DNA of 64,000 nucleotides, taken from Hypomesus transpacificus. Taxonomy: Eukaryota; Chordata; Actinopteri; Osmeriformes; Osmeridae. Made by a program: the position numbers and the translations under genes. The stretch is from contig NW_025814038.1 of NCBI RefSeq assembly GCF_021917145.1, positions 447,045-511,044 on the forward strand, in the 5' to 3' direction. A model generated the notes under the pieces. The model saw only the letters and a program-made list of their open reading frames with translations. It was not told the DNA's origin and did no database searches. Below, piece by piece: positions 53,262 to 64,000 of this stretch (position 1 is its first letter; each line of letters starts with the position of its first letter).

Positions 53262-53560
53262 ATAATTGGAGAGATAGAGAGAGAGATAGAGAGGGAGAGA
53301 GAGATGTAGGATGAGGTATAATGGATAGAGACAGTGAAGAAAGGTTGTTGAGGGAAGAGGAGAGAGACAGAGAGTGAGAGGGAGGGAGAGAGTGATAGAG
53401 AGGGAGAAAGAGAGAGGGAGGGAGAGAGTGATAGAGAGGGAGAGAGTGAGAGGGAGAGAGTGATAAAGAGGGTGAGAGAGTGATAGAGAGAGATAGAGAG
53501 CGAGGGGGGGGAGAGTTGTAGAGAGAGGGGGGAGAGAGAGTGATAGAGAGAGATCAGCAC
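53262..53560. repeat. GA-rich imperfect repeat
   Basis: GAGA with GATAGA and GAGGGA variants over about 300 bp, with a short non-repetitive stretch at about 53307-53356. A purine-only plus strand through most of it. Confidence 0.8.
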
Positions 53561-54125
53561 ACAGCAGCCTAGCGATAACGACGTGACTCAGTCAGCTCCA
53601 CGGCCCAGAGGAGGGAGAGGATGTCATGGGGGGGGGCTACGTCACCACAGAGTGGGGGTTCTATTTTTAGCAGGGTAAACAGAGGGATTCCAGTCCAGTG
53701 AGCATGGCTCCCAGTCTGGGTGGATGCGCTGGTGGTTGGCCTGATGTCTGGAGATACTCGGAGGTGTTGTGAATGAATGACTGTTCCATTCAAGGGTTTT
53801 ATCTTCCCGTCGAGCCTCGACTCCCTCCGTCCCACGCTCTGGTTTCCTCGCCGCTCGCCATCGGAATCACTTAACTTGCTCGAGAAACGGTATTTCTGTC
53901 TGGTTCAACGTTTAGCGTGAACGAAAATCCATCTTTAGCAGGCAGGGCTGGTCTCCTCTCCCCTCCTGTCCTCTCCCCTCCTCACCAGGGCGATCAAGGT
54001 CAGCCGGTCTTAACGATGAAGAGAATCTCACCAGCCTCGTTCACGTTACCTTCATTACAGCACTCACTCTGATTACGAGTCCCTCGCTTTGTTCAGACTC
54101 ACTGAGGTGTGCCATCCTCATCACC

Positions 54126-54192
<67 letters not shown>
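54126..54192. repeat. (CA)n microsatellite
   Basis: About 33 CA units with one CAGA interruption. Confidence 0.88.
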
Positions 54193-54193
<1 letters not shown>

Positions 54194-54735
54194 ACCAACC
54201 CTTCCATCCATGTTATTAAGATTTTGCCTTCTGTCACTCTCTCCCACCAATGCCTATTTACCTACAATGCTGGAGGTATGCGAGGTGCTGGTCGAGAAGG
54301 TGTGTGTGTGTGAGTAAGTGTGGCTACAAATGCTAGCGAGTGTGTGTGTGTGTGTGCACATACGGTTGTATATGACAGTGTGTTTGTCTAGTGATAGGCG
54401 CATGGGCAACACCCTCCCAGAAAAAGTCTCTCTCTCTCCGTCAGGCGTTATTAATGGAAGCAATCATCAGATGGACCATTGGTCTTAATAGATGCTTAAT
54501 CTTGGTGACAAATGACCGTGGGGGAAGGGGTCCGTTGTGACGGGAGACTGGCCCACGGGAACTGTGCTGTGTCACCCACGCTGGGCTGGGCTAGGCCAGG
54601 GGTGGCTGTATATTAGCCAGCCTCAGCGCCCTGGAGGGGAGCCAGACAGTAATGGTATTGGACCACGCGTGGAACTCAGGGTTCTGGAGCTTTCCCTCAT
54701 CTCCAGGGGTTTGATTAACGGTGGTGCCTGCCTCT

Positions 54736-55093
<358 letters not shown>

Positions 55094-56348
55094 TACTTAT
55101 TCTCACACTGAAATGTGTCTGGATGGTGTAGGAGGAGCTTGTTGTTTCTCAGCCTGGCAACCCGTCTGAGCAAAGGACAGAAACCGTGTTAGCAGAACTG
55201 AAACTCTGGACAAGAGCAGACTAACAGAAACCCTAGTCATAGTCCCAACACGAGAGGGTAACCACAGCTACCACTGGGTTACCATGGTAATATCGTCTTC
55301 CTGTCTGGTTCCTGTCTGATTGTACATGAGAAATGAGGCACGTTCACCATGTCACAACACTGATTCTTTGACCAAAGTAGCAAGAAATCGACTCACAGTT
55401 TAGTCTCAAGGTTCCTCGTTCCCTGTACAGTATTATCATGGTTAGCAACATTTCACGTCTTTGGGCACGGTGCATTAGGAGGAGGGGTCATGAGGGGTCA
55501 TGAGAGGAGAGACGATGCCCTTTGATTTGTCGACTCATCTGTCACCACTTGGCGTAGGCAGAATCTCTGCCGTGTTTGAGTGAGAAACGGACACCTCGTC
55601 TTCTCTCCTCGAAGGACTCTGAAAGCCGCTGACTTTGGACTGTCCTCTGTCCGTCCCTCTGACCTGCAGTGGTCGGGAGACAAACGACAGCCTGTGTAGG
55701 TGTGTGTGGGTGTGTGTAGGTGTGGTGTGTGTAGGTGTGCGTAGGTGTGTGTAGGTGTGCGTAGGTGTGTGTAGGTGTGATCCCCTCCCGCCTGCTAACT
55801 TCCTCTCAGTCGTTCACTCACAGGAAACCTGGTGTGGAACACACACGCAGACACACACACACACGCATCACCACGAATCAACGACCGTAGCAGCAATCTG
55901 TATGTGTCAGCGCGGGAGCTGTGCTTCCTACACAGTCACTGTGAAGACGGATCCAGATCTAGATCTAGAGAGCTAGACTAAGAGTCTCTCCGTGGTTATT
56001 TTGGTTTTAGGTCAGTGTGAAATGTTCCACAGTTGTCATTGCCTTGCTGGTGCCGTCTGTGAGAGCCGTAGTGAGACGGTGAACTGACAGTCATCCACTG
56101 CCCCCCCCCCCCCCCCCCCCTCCAGCAGCTGCTGTAACCCACCACCTTCAAACATTTGCATTCGTTTCCATAAACATTTTCATAAGCAGGAAAACAAAGG
56201 GCCAGTGAACTAGTTCTGGGCTGAGGATGACACGCCCGCTCCTAGTAGAAGATGACGTGTAGGGGGCCGTGAAACTGGACACCTGCCTGCAGGCCACCTC
56301 CATGGTCTGCTGCTGTCCCCACGGTCACATTTCAACATCCAAACGGGT

Positions 56349-56536
56349 CAGATGGCTGAGCGGTTAGGGAATCGGACTATTAATCAGACGGTTGCCGGTT
56401 CGATTCCCGGCCGTGCAAAATTACTTTGTGTCCTTGGGCAAGGCACTTCACCCTTCTTGCCTTGGGGGGAATGTCCCTGTACTTACTGTAAGTCACTCTG
56501 GATAAGAGCGTCTGCTAAAATGACTTAATGTAAATA
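56349..56536 (+). mobile_element. SINE, UnaL2-type family (copy 7)
   Basis: Head with GATGGCTGAGCGGTTAGGGA, B box GGTTCGATTCCCGG, tail hairpin CACTCTGGATAAGAGCG (one stem mismatch) and TAAATG tail. Confidence 0.9.
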
Positions 56537-57697
56537 CTTCAGTCTGTTTGACGTCTGGCGTGTTGTTGTGTGTGGACCTGCTGTATATTCTGAGGAGAGA
56601 GTCGCCATCTTTCTTTGTTCCAGCCATGTACACTCCTGCTCAGCAGCTACTGTGAGACTCTCCTTCTCTCTCCTCCATCCAGGAAATCGGAGCTTTTCCA
56701 ATCCAAAGCCCTGCAGCGAGCTTGATATGAACCAGACTGAGTCAGGGGGAGAAATCGATGCCTCCTCTCATCGTCGTGTTCTTTCCCGGTGCTTCTTTAA
56801 CGGTCGCGAGCGCAGGCGGGCAGAGAAGTGGGAGAGGACAGGGGCCGAGTGGGTCTCCGGGGCGACTGATTATCTAAGGGTCCCGTCTTTGCGGAAGGGG
56901 CACTCGTGATTTATAGGCGACGTTTAAGGAACGAGAGAGGAGAATATTCTGAAGCATGTTATGACACCTTCACTCCCCTGCCCTCAACCTCCCCCCACCC
57001 CCACCCCACTGCCCTCACCCCCACCCTCACCCATCACGACACAAACATGCACGCACACACACAAACACTAAAACCACACACCCCTTGCACAAAAGAAACA
57101 CCACACACACACACACACGCCCACCTTCTGTATCCTCAGCCCCCTGCTTCTACCAGAGGAGCTATAAATAGCCCAGCTTCTCTCATCATCCAGTCTCCAC
57201 GTCATGGGCACGTTCTCTCCCATTCGCTCCCCGCGGCCCACCTAGACCCCCCCCCCCCCCCCCCTCTCTCTCCCAGGCCCACATTTATGTAGTGACGTTG
57301 GAGTTGTGTCAGATGATCGCATCAGAGCTTGGGGGTTCCAATTTTAGTCCCTGTGCCAGAGAGAGTGGAAAATCTGTCAGTCTTCCTCCATACAGGAATC
57401 CTCATGCAGTCGGAATGTCCATTCTGGTGTGTTCTGTTGGGATTCCGTTCTGTGACAGAGTCGTGCTTTTTAAAGTGATGTTGAACAGATAACGCAAGTG
57501 TATGGTGAAATGTGAAATAGTGATGCAAACTGGGAAAAAAGCAGAAGGTAACTCAAGTCTGTCATCATGACAAATCTGTTTTGTTGGCATGAGCTGTTCC
57601 GTCGTACGTGATTATGGATCTCTATGAGTTCACACCTCAAGAACGATTGACGTTCACTGTTAATACTTACTAACAAGCTGCTGTTCTTTCTTCCCAG

Positions 57698-57739
57698 GTA
57701 TTGAACCGAGGCTACTGAATCTGTAACAATGGAATACAG
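57698..57739 (+). other. candidate small 5' exon of the downstream gene
   Basis: 42 bp flanked by a good acceptor (CTTTCTTCCCAG) and donor (GTAAGC). It contains ATG GAA TAC AG before the donor, so it is either the last UTR exon or the start of coding. The residues do not match a PITPNM2 N-terminus I recognise. Confidence 0.35.
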
Positions 57740-58398
57740 GTAAGCAATGACAACTTGTGATTTGCTACTGTGCGTACAAATGCTATAAATATTTCTATGG
57801 CCGTAGTACCTAGCTTTTGAGCCCAGAGTAACATTGGCCTGGCTCAGAGCAGACTGCCCAACCGTTGCAATTTCAACTGTTTGGTGACAGCAAACAGTGG
57901 AGGATGAAAGCCTAACTAACAACAGTGATAGGGCACTGCTTACTCAATGGATTCCCCCTCAGAATCAATACTCCCCCCTGGTCTCCACCAGGAACTGCTT
58001 TTCCAGCTTTAGCATCTTTAATCCTGTCCGGGTAGCTCAAGCCCCTCCCCTGCCCCACCTCTGCTAGCTTTTAGCTAGCCTGGGAGCTGACGTTTGGCCT
58101 TAGCGGGAAAAGAGTGTGCTAAGCTAGCCCTGTGTGACTGAACGAGAGGCCCGGAGCCAGCCTGAGAGCATGACGTCTGCTGTTTCCTATACTCTTGACT
58201 GTGGGATTGGCTGTGATCAAAACAAGATGGCCACGGGGGATGGGGGGGGGGGGGGGCGAAACGGCAGAGATCTTAGCAGCAGACATTGATGTTCCACACC
58301 TGTGCTCATTTTAACCGGCTGTCATTTAGGTCTGTAACAGACTGCAGAGGCTGCTGGCTGATTCTGTTAGCAGAGCCCTGTTGATGGGAGGATAAAGT

Positions 58399-58510
58399 GG
58401 GTGTGTTTGTGCGTGTGTGTGTGTGTGCGTGGGTGTGTGTGTGTGTCTGTGTGTGTACGTGTGTGTGTGTGTCTGTGTGTGTGTGTGTCTGTGTGTGTAC
58501 GTGTGTGTAC
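58399..58510. repeat. (GT)n/(GTCT)n tract
   Basis: About 110 bp of GTGTGT with GTGTGTGTCTGTGTGTGTAC blocks. Confidence 0.85.
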
Positions 58511-59564
58511 TAGGTGGAGGACCTGTCAACAAGCCATTTCATTCTCCCTCTGTGTCTGCTTGTCCCTGCAGCTTGCAGATAAAACAAAGAAGGAGAGGGA
58601 GAGAGGAAACAGTGTTGTGTTGTGGCTGTGAATGACAAAACTTCCCTCTCTATGATGAGGCTTTCCAGAAGTTTCCGTAACCGTTGATAGGCAAGTGAAG
58701 GCTCCTCAAAAGACATTTTCTGATTTGTGTGAGTGGTTGTGATTGTGTGTGACACAACGCCATAGCTCCAGAAAAAAAAGCTTAACCCTGAGATGATATA
58801 ATCTCAGACAAGATGACAGATGAAATTCTTCACAATGTGTGTGTGGCAAATATAGTGAAACTGTGCCACGCCAAACCGCGAAAAACAGGAAAGATTACGT
58901 CACTCTGAGATCTTTTCGAGACGTTCTATTTTCATCCCTCACAGTTGAATGTGCAGTAATTGCTCACCCAGAATGTTTTGGTCCTTGCAGTCCTGAGATA
59001 TTTTTAAACCCCCACACTCACCAAGTCGTGTGCAGTCAAAAAGACACTGCCTTCATAAATCAGTACACATCAGGTCACAGTTTGAAGAACAGGACTCAGT
59101 GTATCAGGACAATCTTCATATACTCACAAGCTTGATATTGTCGGCTGTAAGTACTAGTTGACATTAATGTGCGTCATTTTGGGGGGGATTTATTGATTGA
59201 GAAATCTGCAAAAACTGAATTCCTTCCAATTCGTTAAAAGAAACACATTTGTCCTTTGATCTGGTAGTCAAAACGAACGTGCCTGATGGAGGCTTACGTA
59301 TTCAAATGATGCTGACGAAGACACCAGGGCTGGACTGGTGACCTTAACACCCTGCTGGTAGTCATGGAACAATCCTCTGTTCTTCCCTGGCCCAGCTCGG
59401 ACACTAAACCCATCTATTGGAAGCTCTCTATATATTTTGCATGATATTAGTATAACAAGTAGAGACTATTTAAAGCACAACGCAGGTGTCAAACATTTTG
59501 GTAGCTTTTGTTTTTGTACGTTGTGATTGATAATCGTGACAAAGAAAGAGGATAGATGAGAAGG

Positions 59565-59670
59565 AGGAGAGAGAGAGGGAGGGAGAGAAAGAGGGAAAGA
59601 GAGAGAGAGGGAGTGCGAGAGGGAGAGAGAGAGGGAGTGAGAGAGGGAGAAAGAGAAAGAGAGAGAAAAG
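59565..59670. repeat. GAGA/GGGA purine tract
   Basis: About 105 bp of GAGAGAGGGA units, purine-only on plus except for a few GTG/GCG interruptions. Confidence 0.8.
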
Positions 59671-60455
59671 GAATGGCGAAGTGCAGCAGCGTTGATTAAC
59701 CAGTGGGCCGTCCTTTGGTCTTGCTGCATCATAACGGGCTCCACCAATCAGGACACGGCCTCATACGTCTCCATGGTAACTGGGCTTCCTTGGTCCAGAA
59801 GAGGTGGAGACAGAGAGGAAGAAGAAAAAAAAAAAAAAAAAAAAAGGGGGAGGAAGGGAGAGAATTTATGCCGTCTCTTAGTTCTTCCTGTGACAATATC
59901 CCAGCATAGTCCTGTGTGGTGCTGCGCGACAGCGCTCAGTTCTGCCGTGATCTCAGACTCAGCCAGCAGACACAGTTAGCTGCAGCCCAGGCTGGCCTGG
60001 AGGATGCCAAACAGCAGGTCCTTCTTTAGAAGCTGGGACCCGGACCAGAGATGGACCTCCACACCTTGGTCTCTGGACCTGTTGACTAAGCTGAGACACT
60101 GCTAGCTTCAGAAAGGTAAACCTTTCCCTGCTTTCCCCGTTTAGAGCGTAGATCTCCTTTCTTGCTCTGCTGTTCTCAAATCCCAAGGCTGTGATTGAAG
60201 GCGTCATTGGGGTGCTGTCTTACCAGGTACCTGTTCAGCTCTGTCACATCGCTGTTGGCCAGACAGGAGAGGAGACAACTGCAGACCATCGAGATGCCTC
60301 CCAGGGTTTCTAAGAGTGTAGACCGGACGGGAGACGACTGTAGACTATCGAGATCCTTCCCAGGGTTTCTGCTGGTGAAGGCTGGCTTTCCGATCTGGCT
60401 TTGCATCCGTGTGCTAAGCTGGAAAGGATCTGGTTTTCTGAATCAGGCAGAGTGC

Positions 60456-60642
60456 ATGGGAGTGGCTGAGGGGTTAGCGAATCGGGCTATTAATCGGAAG
60501 GTTGCCGGTTTGATTCCCGGCCGTGCAAAATTACATTGTGTCCTTGGGAAAGGCACTTCACCCTACTTGCCTCCGGGGGGAATGTCACTGTACTAACTGT
60601 AAGTCGCTCTGGATAAGAGCGTCTGCTAAATGACTAAAATGT
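60456..60642 (+). mobile_element. SINE, UnaL2-type family (copy 8)
   Basis: Head AGTGGCTGAGGGGTTAGCG, B-box-like GGTTTGATTCCCGG, tail hairpin CGCTCTGGATAAGAGCG, then CTAAATGACTAAAATG. Confidence 0.9.
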
Positions 60643-60784
60643 GTAAGAATGTGTTTTTAGTATGTGTGTGTTTCTGGTGTAGGGCTGCCTGGGGGTTTAG
60701 TGACGAAACACAGCCTCCGTGGTGGGTCGTATCGGCCCGGACTCGTGATCGTTATGCTGTTCGTCCTCATCAGGCAGCTTGCAT

Positions 60785-60945
60785 GAGGGTGAGGGGAGGA
60801 TGAGGGTGAGGGGGGGGGGGGGTGAGGGTGAGGGGGAGGGATGAGGGTGAGGGGGGGGGGTGAGGGTAAGGGGGGGGGGGATGAGGGTGAGGGGGGGGGG
60901 GTGAGGGTGAGGGGGGGGGGATGAGGGTGAGGGGGGGATGAGGTG
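60785..60945 (+). repeat. G-run minisatellite GATGAGGGTGAGGGG(G)n
   Basis: About eight copies of GATGAGGGTGAG or GGTGAG followed by G runs of 7-12. Many runs of four or more G on the plus strand could form G-quadruplexes. Confidence 0.88.
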
Positions 60946-61040
60946 ACGGTCGTGGATGTGAATCCCGATGTGAGTCCTGATCCTCTGTAGCGGTAGAGCT
61001 GTTGGTGTTGGTGCTCCTGAGACCAGCCTGGTGGTGATCA

Positions 61041-61184
61041 AGGGTTAGGGTTAGGGTTAGGGTTACCGCTGAATAAGCACCATGATGAAAGGGTTAGGGT
61101 TAGGGTTAGGGTAAGTGGTTAGGGTTAGGGTTAGGGTTAGGGTTAGTGGTTAGGGTTACCGCTGAATAAGCACCATGATGAAAG
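61041..61184 (+). repeat. interstitial telomeric repeat (TTAGGG)n with duplicated linker
   Basis: Three clusters of GGGTTA (about four, three and five to six units) are present. Two are followed by the same linker, TTACCGCTGAATAAGCACC ATGATGAAAG, at about 61062 and 61154. GGGTAAGTGG and GGTTAGTGG variants break the array. Confidence 0.93.
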
Positions 61185-62720
61185 CCAGAGCAGGAGACAG
61201 CCAGTGTGCCCGGGGGGGATTCAGACCGTGGGGACAGAGAGTGGATGAAAGTCTGCCAGGTCTACTTCAAGATGGTATCCTGAGACCAACATGGTTATTC
61301 AGGAATAGCAGTCTGTGGACATTACTGGACGTTGTTCTGGCTGTTGTTGTTGGACGTGTCAGGGATGTGCAGAACTTAAGTGGGATTCCTCCATAATGCA
61401 TGTCTATTTTACCCAGGTCTACTAGGTTAGGGAACTGTCCGTCAGTATAGCTGAGGTTGATGGCTTCTGGCAGGGATACGCTTTGGTATTTCAACTGACG
61501 ACTGCAGTAGACACCCCAAAAGTAATTAGAAGTGTGGAGCGCAGCCGTTTGAATCCCCTGGAGAGAAAAAAAAGACGCTGAATTGAAAAGCCTTTACCTC
61601 ACAAGTTGACAAAGTGCTCCCCTTTTTGACTCCACCGGAAGATGTAATTGAAGTCGGCCGCTCACTGCCAAGTCAGAGACCAGCATTTTTAATGTGTTTG
61701 TTTCCTGGCTAAGTGCTCAGGCTTATTACGTGAAACTTGAATATCAGCCGCTGTTGCTTGGCTTGGCTTGCATCTGCATCCGCAATATAATACCCATAGC
61801 GCAAAAACAATACCCACAGCGGACAATATAATACGCATGGCAAAAAAATACAATACCCAAAGTGTAGGCTCTATGTTACTCTTGGAGTGGTGCACTTTAT
61901 CTTGTCTGTCTTTTTAATCAATGCTGTCTTTCAGGAGAGATGTGAAACATTTATAAGTTGACGGGAGACCAAAACTTAATGGCGTTAGTTATTCCACTCC
62001 TAGTGTTAGCTGAGTGTGAGTTTCCGGGGGATAAACTGTAAATCCATTCAATATTGTTGGCATTTGTTTTTGGCACAGAACCTTGGCACACAAACGGTGT
62101 TATTTTTCTCTCCGTCATCTCAGCTGATTGTACTGTAGGCTATGTTACATTTTCGTCGACTTGTGCTAACGTTATTTCAGCTTTGGTTAGGTGTTAGGTG
62201 TACTAAGCCGTTTGATGTTGAGTCTTAAATAGCCAGCGCTAGTAGTAGTCTTGTTGCTATATTTGAGGCACTGATTCACAGTCGGAAGCTAGGCTGTAGG
62301 CATGCTCATCATGTGTCGATCTCTCCCCATCTCACATCTGGCAAGCTGAGGGATTATTGACTATATATAGAAGTCTTTTTGAGGGTCAAGGTCTCATTTT
62401 TAACAGGAGTCAGTGACGAAGGCCTCTCAGTGACACCGGAGCAAGGTGTCCATTCCACAACTGTAATTGCGTTGTGTCTAACTCACCACCTCTGAGAATG
62501 ACACTGTTTGCCTCAGACAGGATTTAGTACTACAGTCAGTGTTGAGATATTTGATGTATGCTCCAAACGTGATGCTTTATCATAATTTCAGTTAAATACT
62601 CTCACGTATACCTTTAACAGATGGCATTGCCATACATTTTTAACGATCAGTTCGAGATGATTCCGAGAAGGAGGAACCGTTGGGCAGTAACAGGAAAAGT
62701 TCTAAGATGATGACATCTCA

Positions 62721-62820
62721 NNNNNNNNNNNNNNNNNNNNNNNNNNNNNNNNNNNNNNNNNNNNNNNNNNNNNNNNNNNNNNNNNNNNNNNNNNNNNNNN
62801 NNNNNNNNNNNNNNNNNNNN
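62721..62820. other. assembly gap (100 N)
   Basis: Exactly 100 N, the usual placeholder for a gap of unknown size. Confidence 0.99.
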
Positions 62821-63415
62821 CTCAGGATCTGGGGCGGCTTCCCGTCGTCTGAAGGAGCAGTCCAAAGAGGGCATCATCACGTTAGCATTCCTCCCACCTT
62901 GTATCTCCTCCTTCAACACCGCAGACCTCCCAGCTCGGCTGGACATGCTCCTCTGCCGTGGTCCTGCTTGACGCATCCCTGCATTTGCATTTTCCGACAC
63001 GTCGCTGCCAAAAAACGCCCAGCCGGTCATGCATGAAACACACACACATGCACATATCCTGTTCTTGCTGAAATGCAAACACGTTCATTTAAGCAAAACT
63101 AAGCAGCCACACACACATACAGTGAAGCTGTGGAAATCGGCGTCAACGTTTTCTGTGTAGAAAGTGGAGGGTCAGATGGTACTCCTAGTGTGTGTAGATT
63201 AGTTATGTTTCTGTTTCCATAAATGGAAATCAAATCGTATGATAAATAAAAAATATCACTGCTATATATTCTATGATAACTCTATAAAAAACCAACTGAT
63301 GATATGAACGTCTTTTAATGAGTGTGTCTTTTTGTGCAAATAAAAAGGACAATAAAATGTGAAACGTAAAAATTGGCCAAGTTCAACGATATCAATCGAT
63401 TGTCAGCATTCCTGA
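62821..63415. other. unique AT-rich DNA after the gap
   Basis: No gene seen. Open frames crossing the gap contain only unknown residues and cannot be trusted. Confidence 0.5.
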
Positions 63416-63417
63416 AA

Positions 63418-63469
63418 CACACACACACACACACACACACACATGCTCACACACACACACACACATATG

Positions 63470-63500
<31 letters not shown>

Positions 63501-63504
63501 ATGC

Positions 63505-63569
<65 letters not shown>

Positions 63570-63571
63570 CT

Positions 63572-63602
<31 letters not shown>

Positions 63603-63662
63603 GCTTACACACACACACACACACACACATATGCTTACACACACACACACACACACATATGC

Positions 63663-63702
<40 letters not shown>

Positions 63703-63704
63703 GC

Positions 63705-63750
<46 letters not shown>
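63418..63750. repeat. long (CA)n microsatellite with periodic ATATGCTT/ATGCTC interruptions
   Basis: About 330 bp of CA with interruptions CATATGCTTACAC (five or more) and CATGCTCACAC (two), a higher-order pattern suggesting block duplication. Confidence 0.9.
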
Positions 63751-63752
<2 letters not shown>

Positions 63753-64000
63753 ATGCAGACCTGACTTGTGTTCGAACTTTTTTTGTCCTTCCTTTTCCTC
63801 GATAAGAGCTTTGCCTCCACGGCTGGAGGAGGGGCGGACCTGTGTCTGCTTTCTGTCTGCAAACTCTACTTGTATGTTCGTGTGTGTGTGCGCGTGTGTT
63901 TGTGTATTTTTTGTGTGTGTTTTTGAGTGTACTGACAGGGGGAATAATAAAAGCCATATCTGCATTTCCATAAATCAGAGGAGTAAATTTGCCCTCTCAG
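63751..64000. other. window end, no gene seen
   Basis: Short GT-rich stretch near 63880-63920, otherwise unique. Nothing supportable. Confidence 0.5.

Larger units (their letters stand above)
57740..62720. other. non-genic stretch with repeats, up to the assembly gap
   Basis: No supportable gene. Includes a poly(G) run at 58241-58256, a (GT)n tract, a GA-rich tract, one SINE, a G-run minisatellite and telomeric repeats. One minus-strand open frame (61267-61494) is non-repetitive but unrecognised. Confidence 0.45.

Noticed and set aside
62647-63078. Frames running across the N gap
   Set aside because: More than 30 unknown residues; the gap size is arbitrary so the frame is meaningless.

Overview
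The window is vertebrate nuclear DNA, almost certainly from a ray-finned (teleost) fish. The genes are intron-rich with GT-AG junctions and have clear vertebrate orthologues. The introns are small and full of (CT)n, (CA)n and minisatellite DNA. The dispersed repeats are tRNA-derived SINEs with an eel UnaL2-type 3' tail, plus hAT-like MITEs. The species cannot be named from the sequence. 100 N at 62721-62820 mark an assembly gap.

Layout from left to right: rilpl1 (+, coding 868-8411); snrnp35 (-, 10272-11048, single coding exon); kmt5a (-, 12220-14754); sbno1 (+, 5' UTR exon near 16.1 kb, coding 19739-33195 in 32 exons); cdk2ap1 (+, 35677/35689-36895); mphosph9 (+, 5' exon near 38.0 kb, coding 38940-50169 in 23 exons). 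From 51 to 64 kb I find no convincing coding exon. It holds repeats and two possible 5' exons of a downstream gene, which human 12q24.31 synteny predicts to be pitpnm2. Order and relative strand match human RILPL1-SNRNP35-KMT5A-SBNO1-CDK2AP1-MPHOSPH9, but RILPL2 and MTRFR are missing from their expected gaps. I joined the exons by hand. All junctions keep frame, giving about 472 (RILPL1), 258 (SNRNP35), 325 (KMT5A), 1398 (SBNO1), 115-119 (CDK2AP1) and 1281 (MPHOSPH9) residues.

The genes do not form one pathway. RILPL1 (phospho-Rab effector) and MPHOSPH9 (centriole cap factor) both concern centrosome and cilium biology. KMT5A, CDK2AP1 and SBNO1 act in chromatin and transcription. SNRNP35 belongs to the minor spliceosome. 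kmt5a and sbno1 are divergent, with start regions about 1.2 kb apart; rilpl1 and snrnp35 converge.

The most unusual features concern how repeats meet splice sites. Tandem duplications span exon-intron boundaries at five places, two of them making in-frame serial splice sites (three acceptors at sbno1 exon 20, four donors at mphosph9 exon 9). Five of eight copies of one SINE family end within 15-45 nt of a 3' splice site. sbno1 intron 1 carries a 2 kb fold-back element with self-complementary subrepeats. An interstitial telomeric repeat lies beside a G-run minisatellite near 61 kb.
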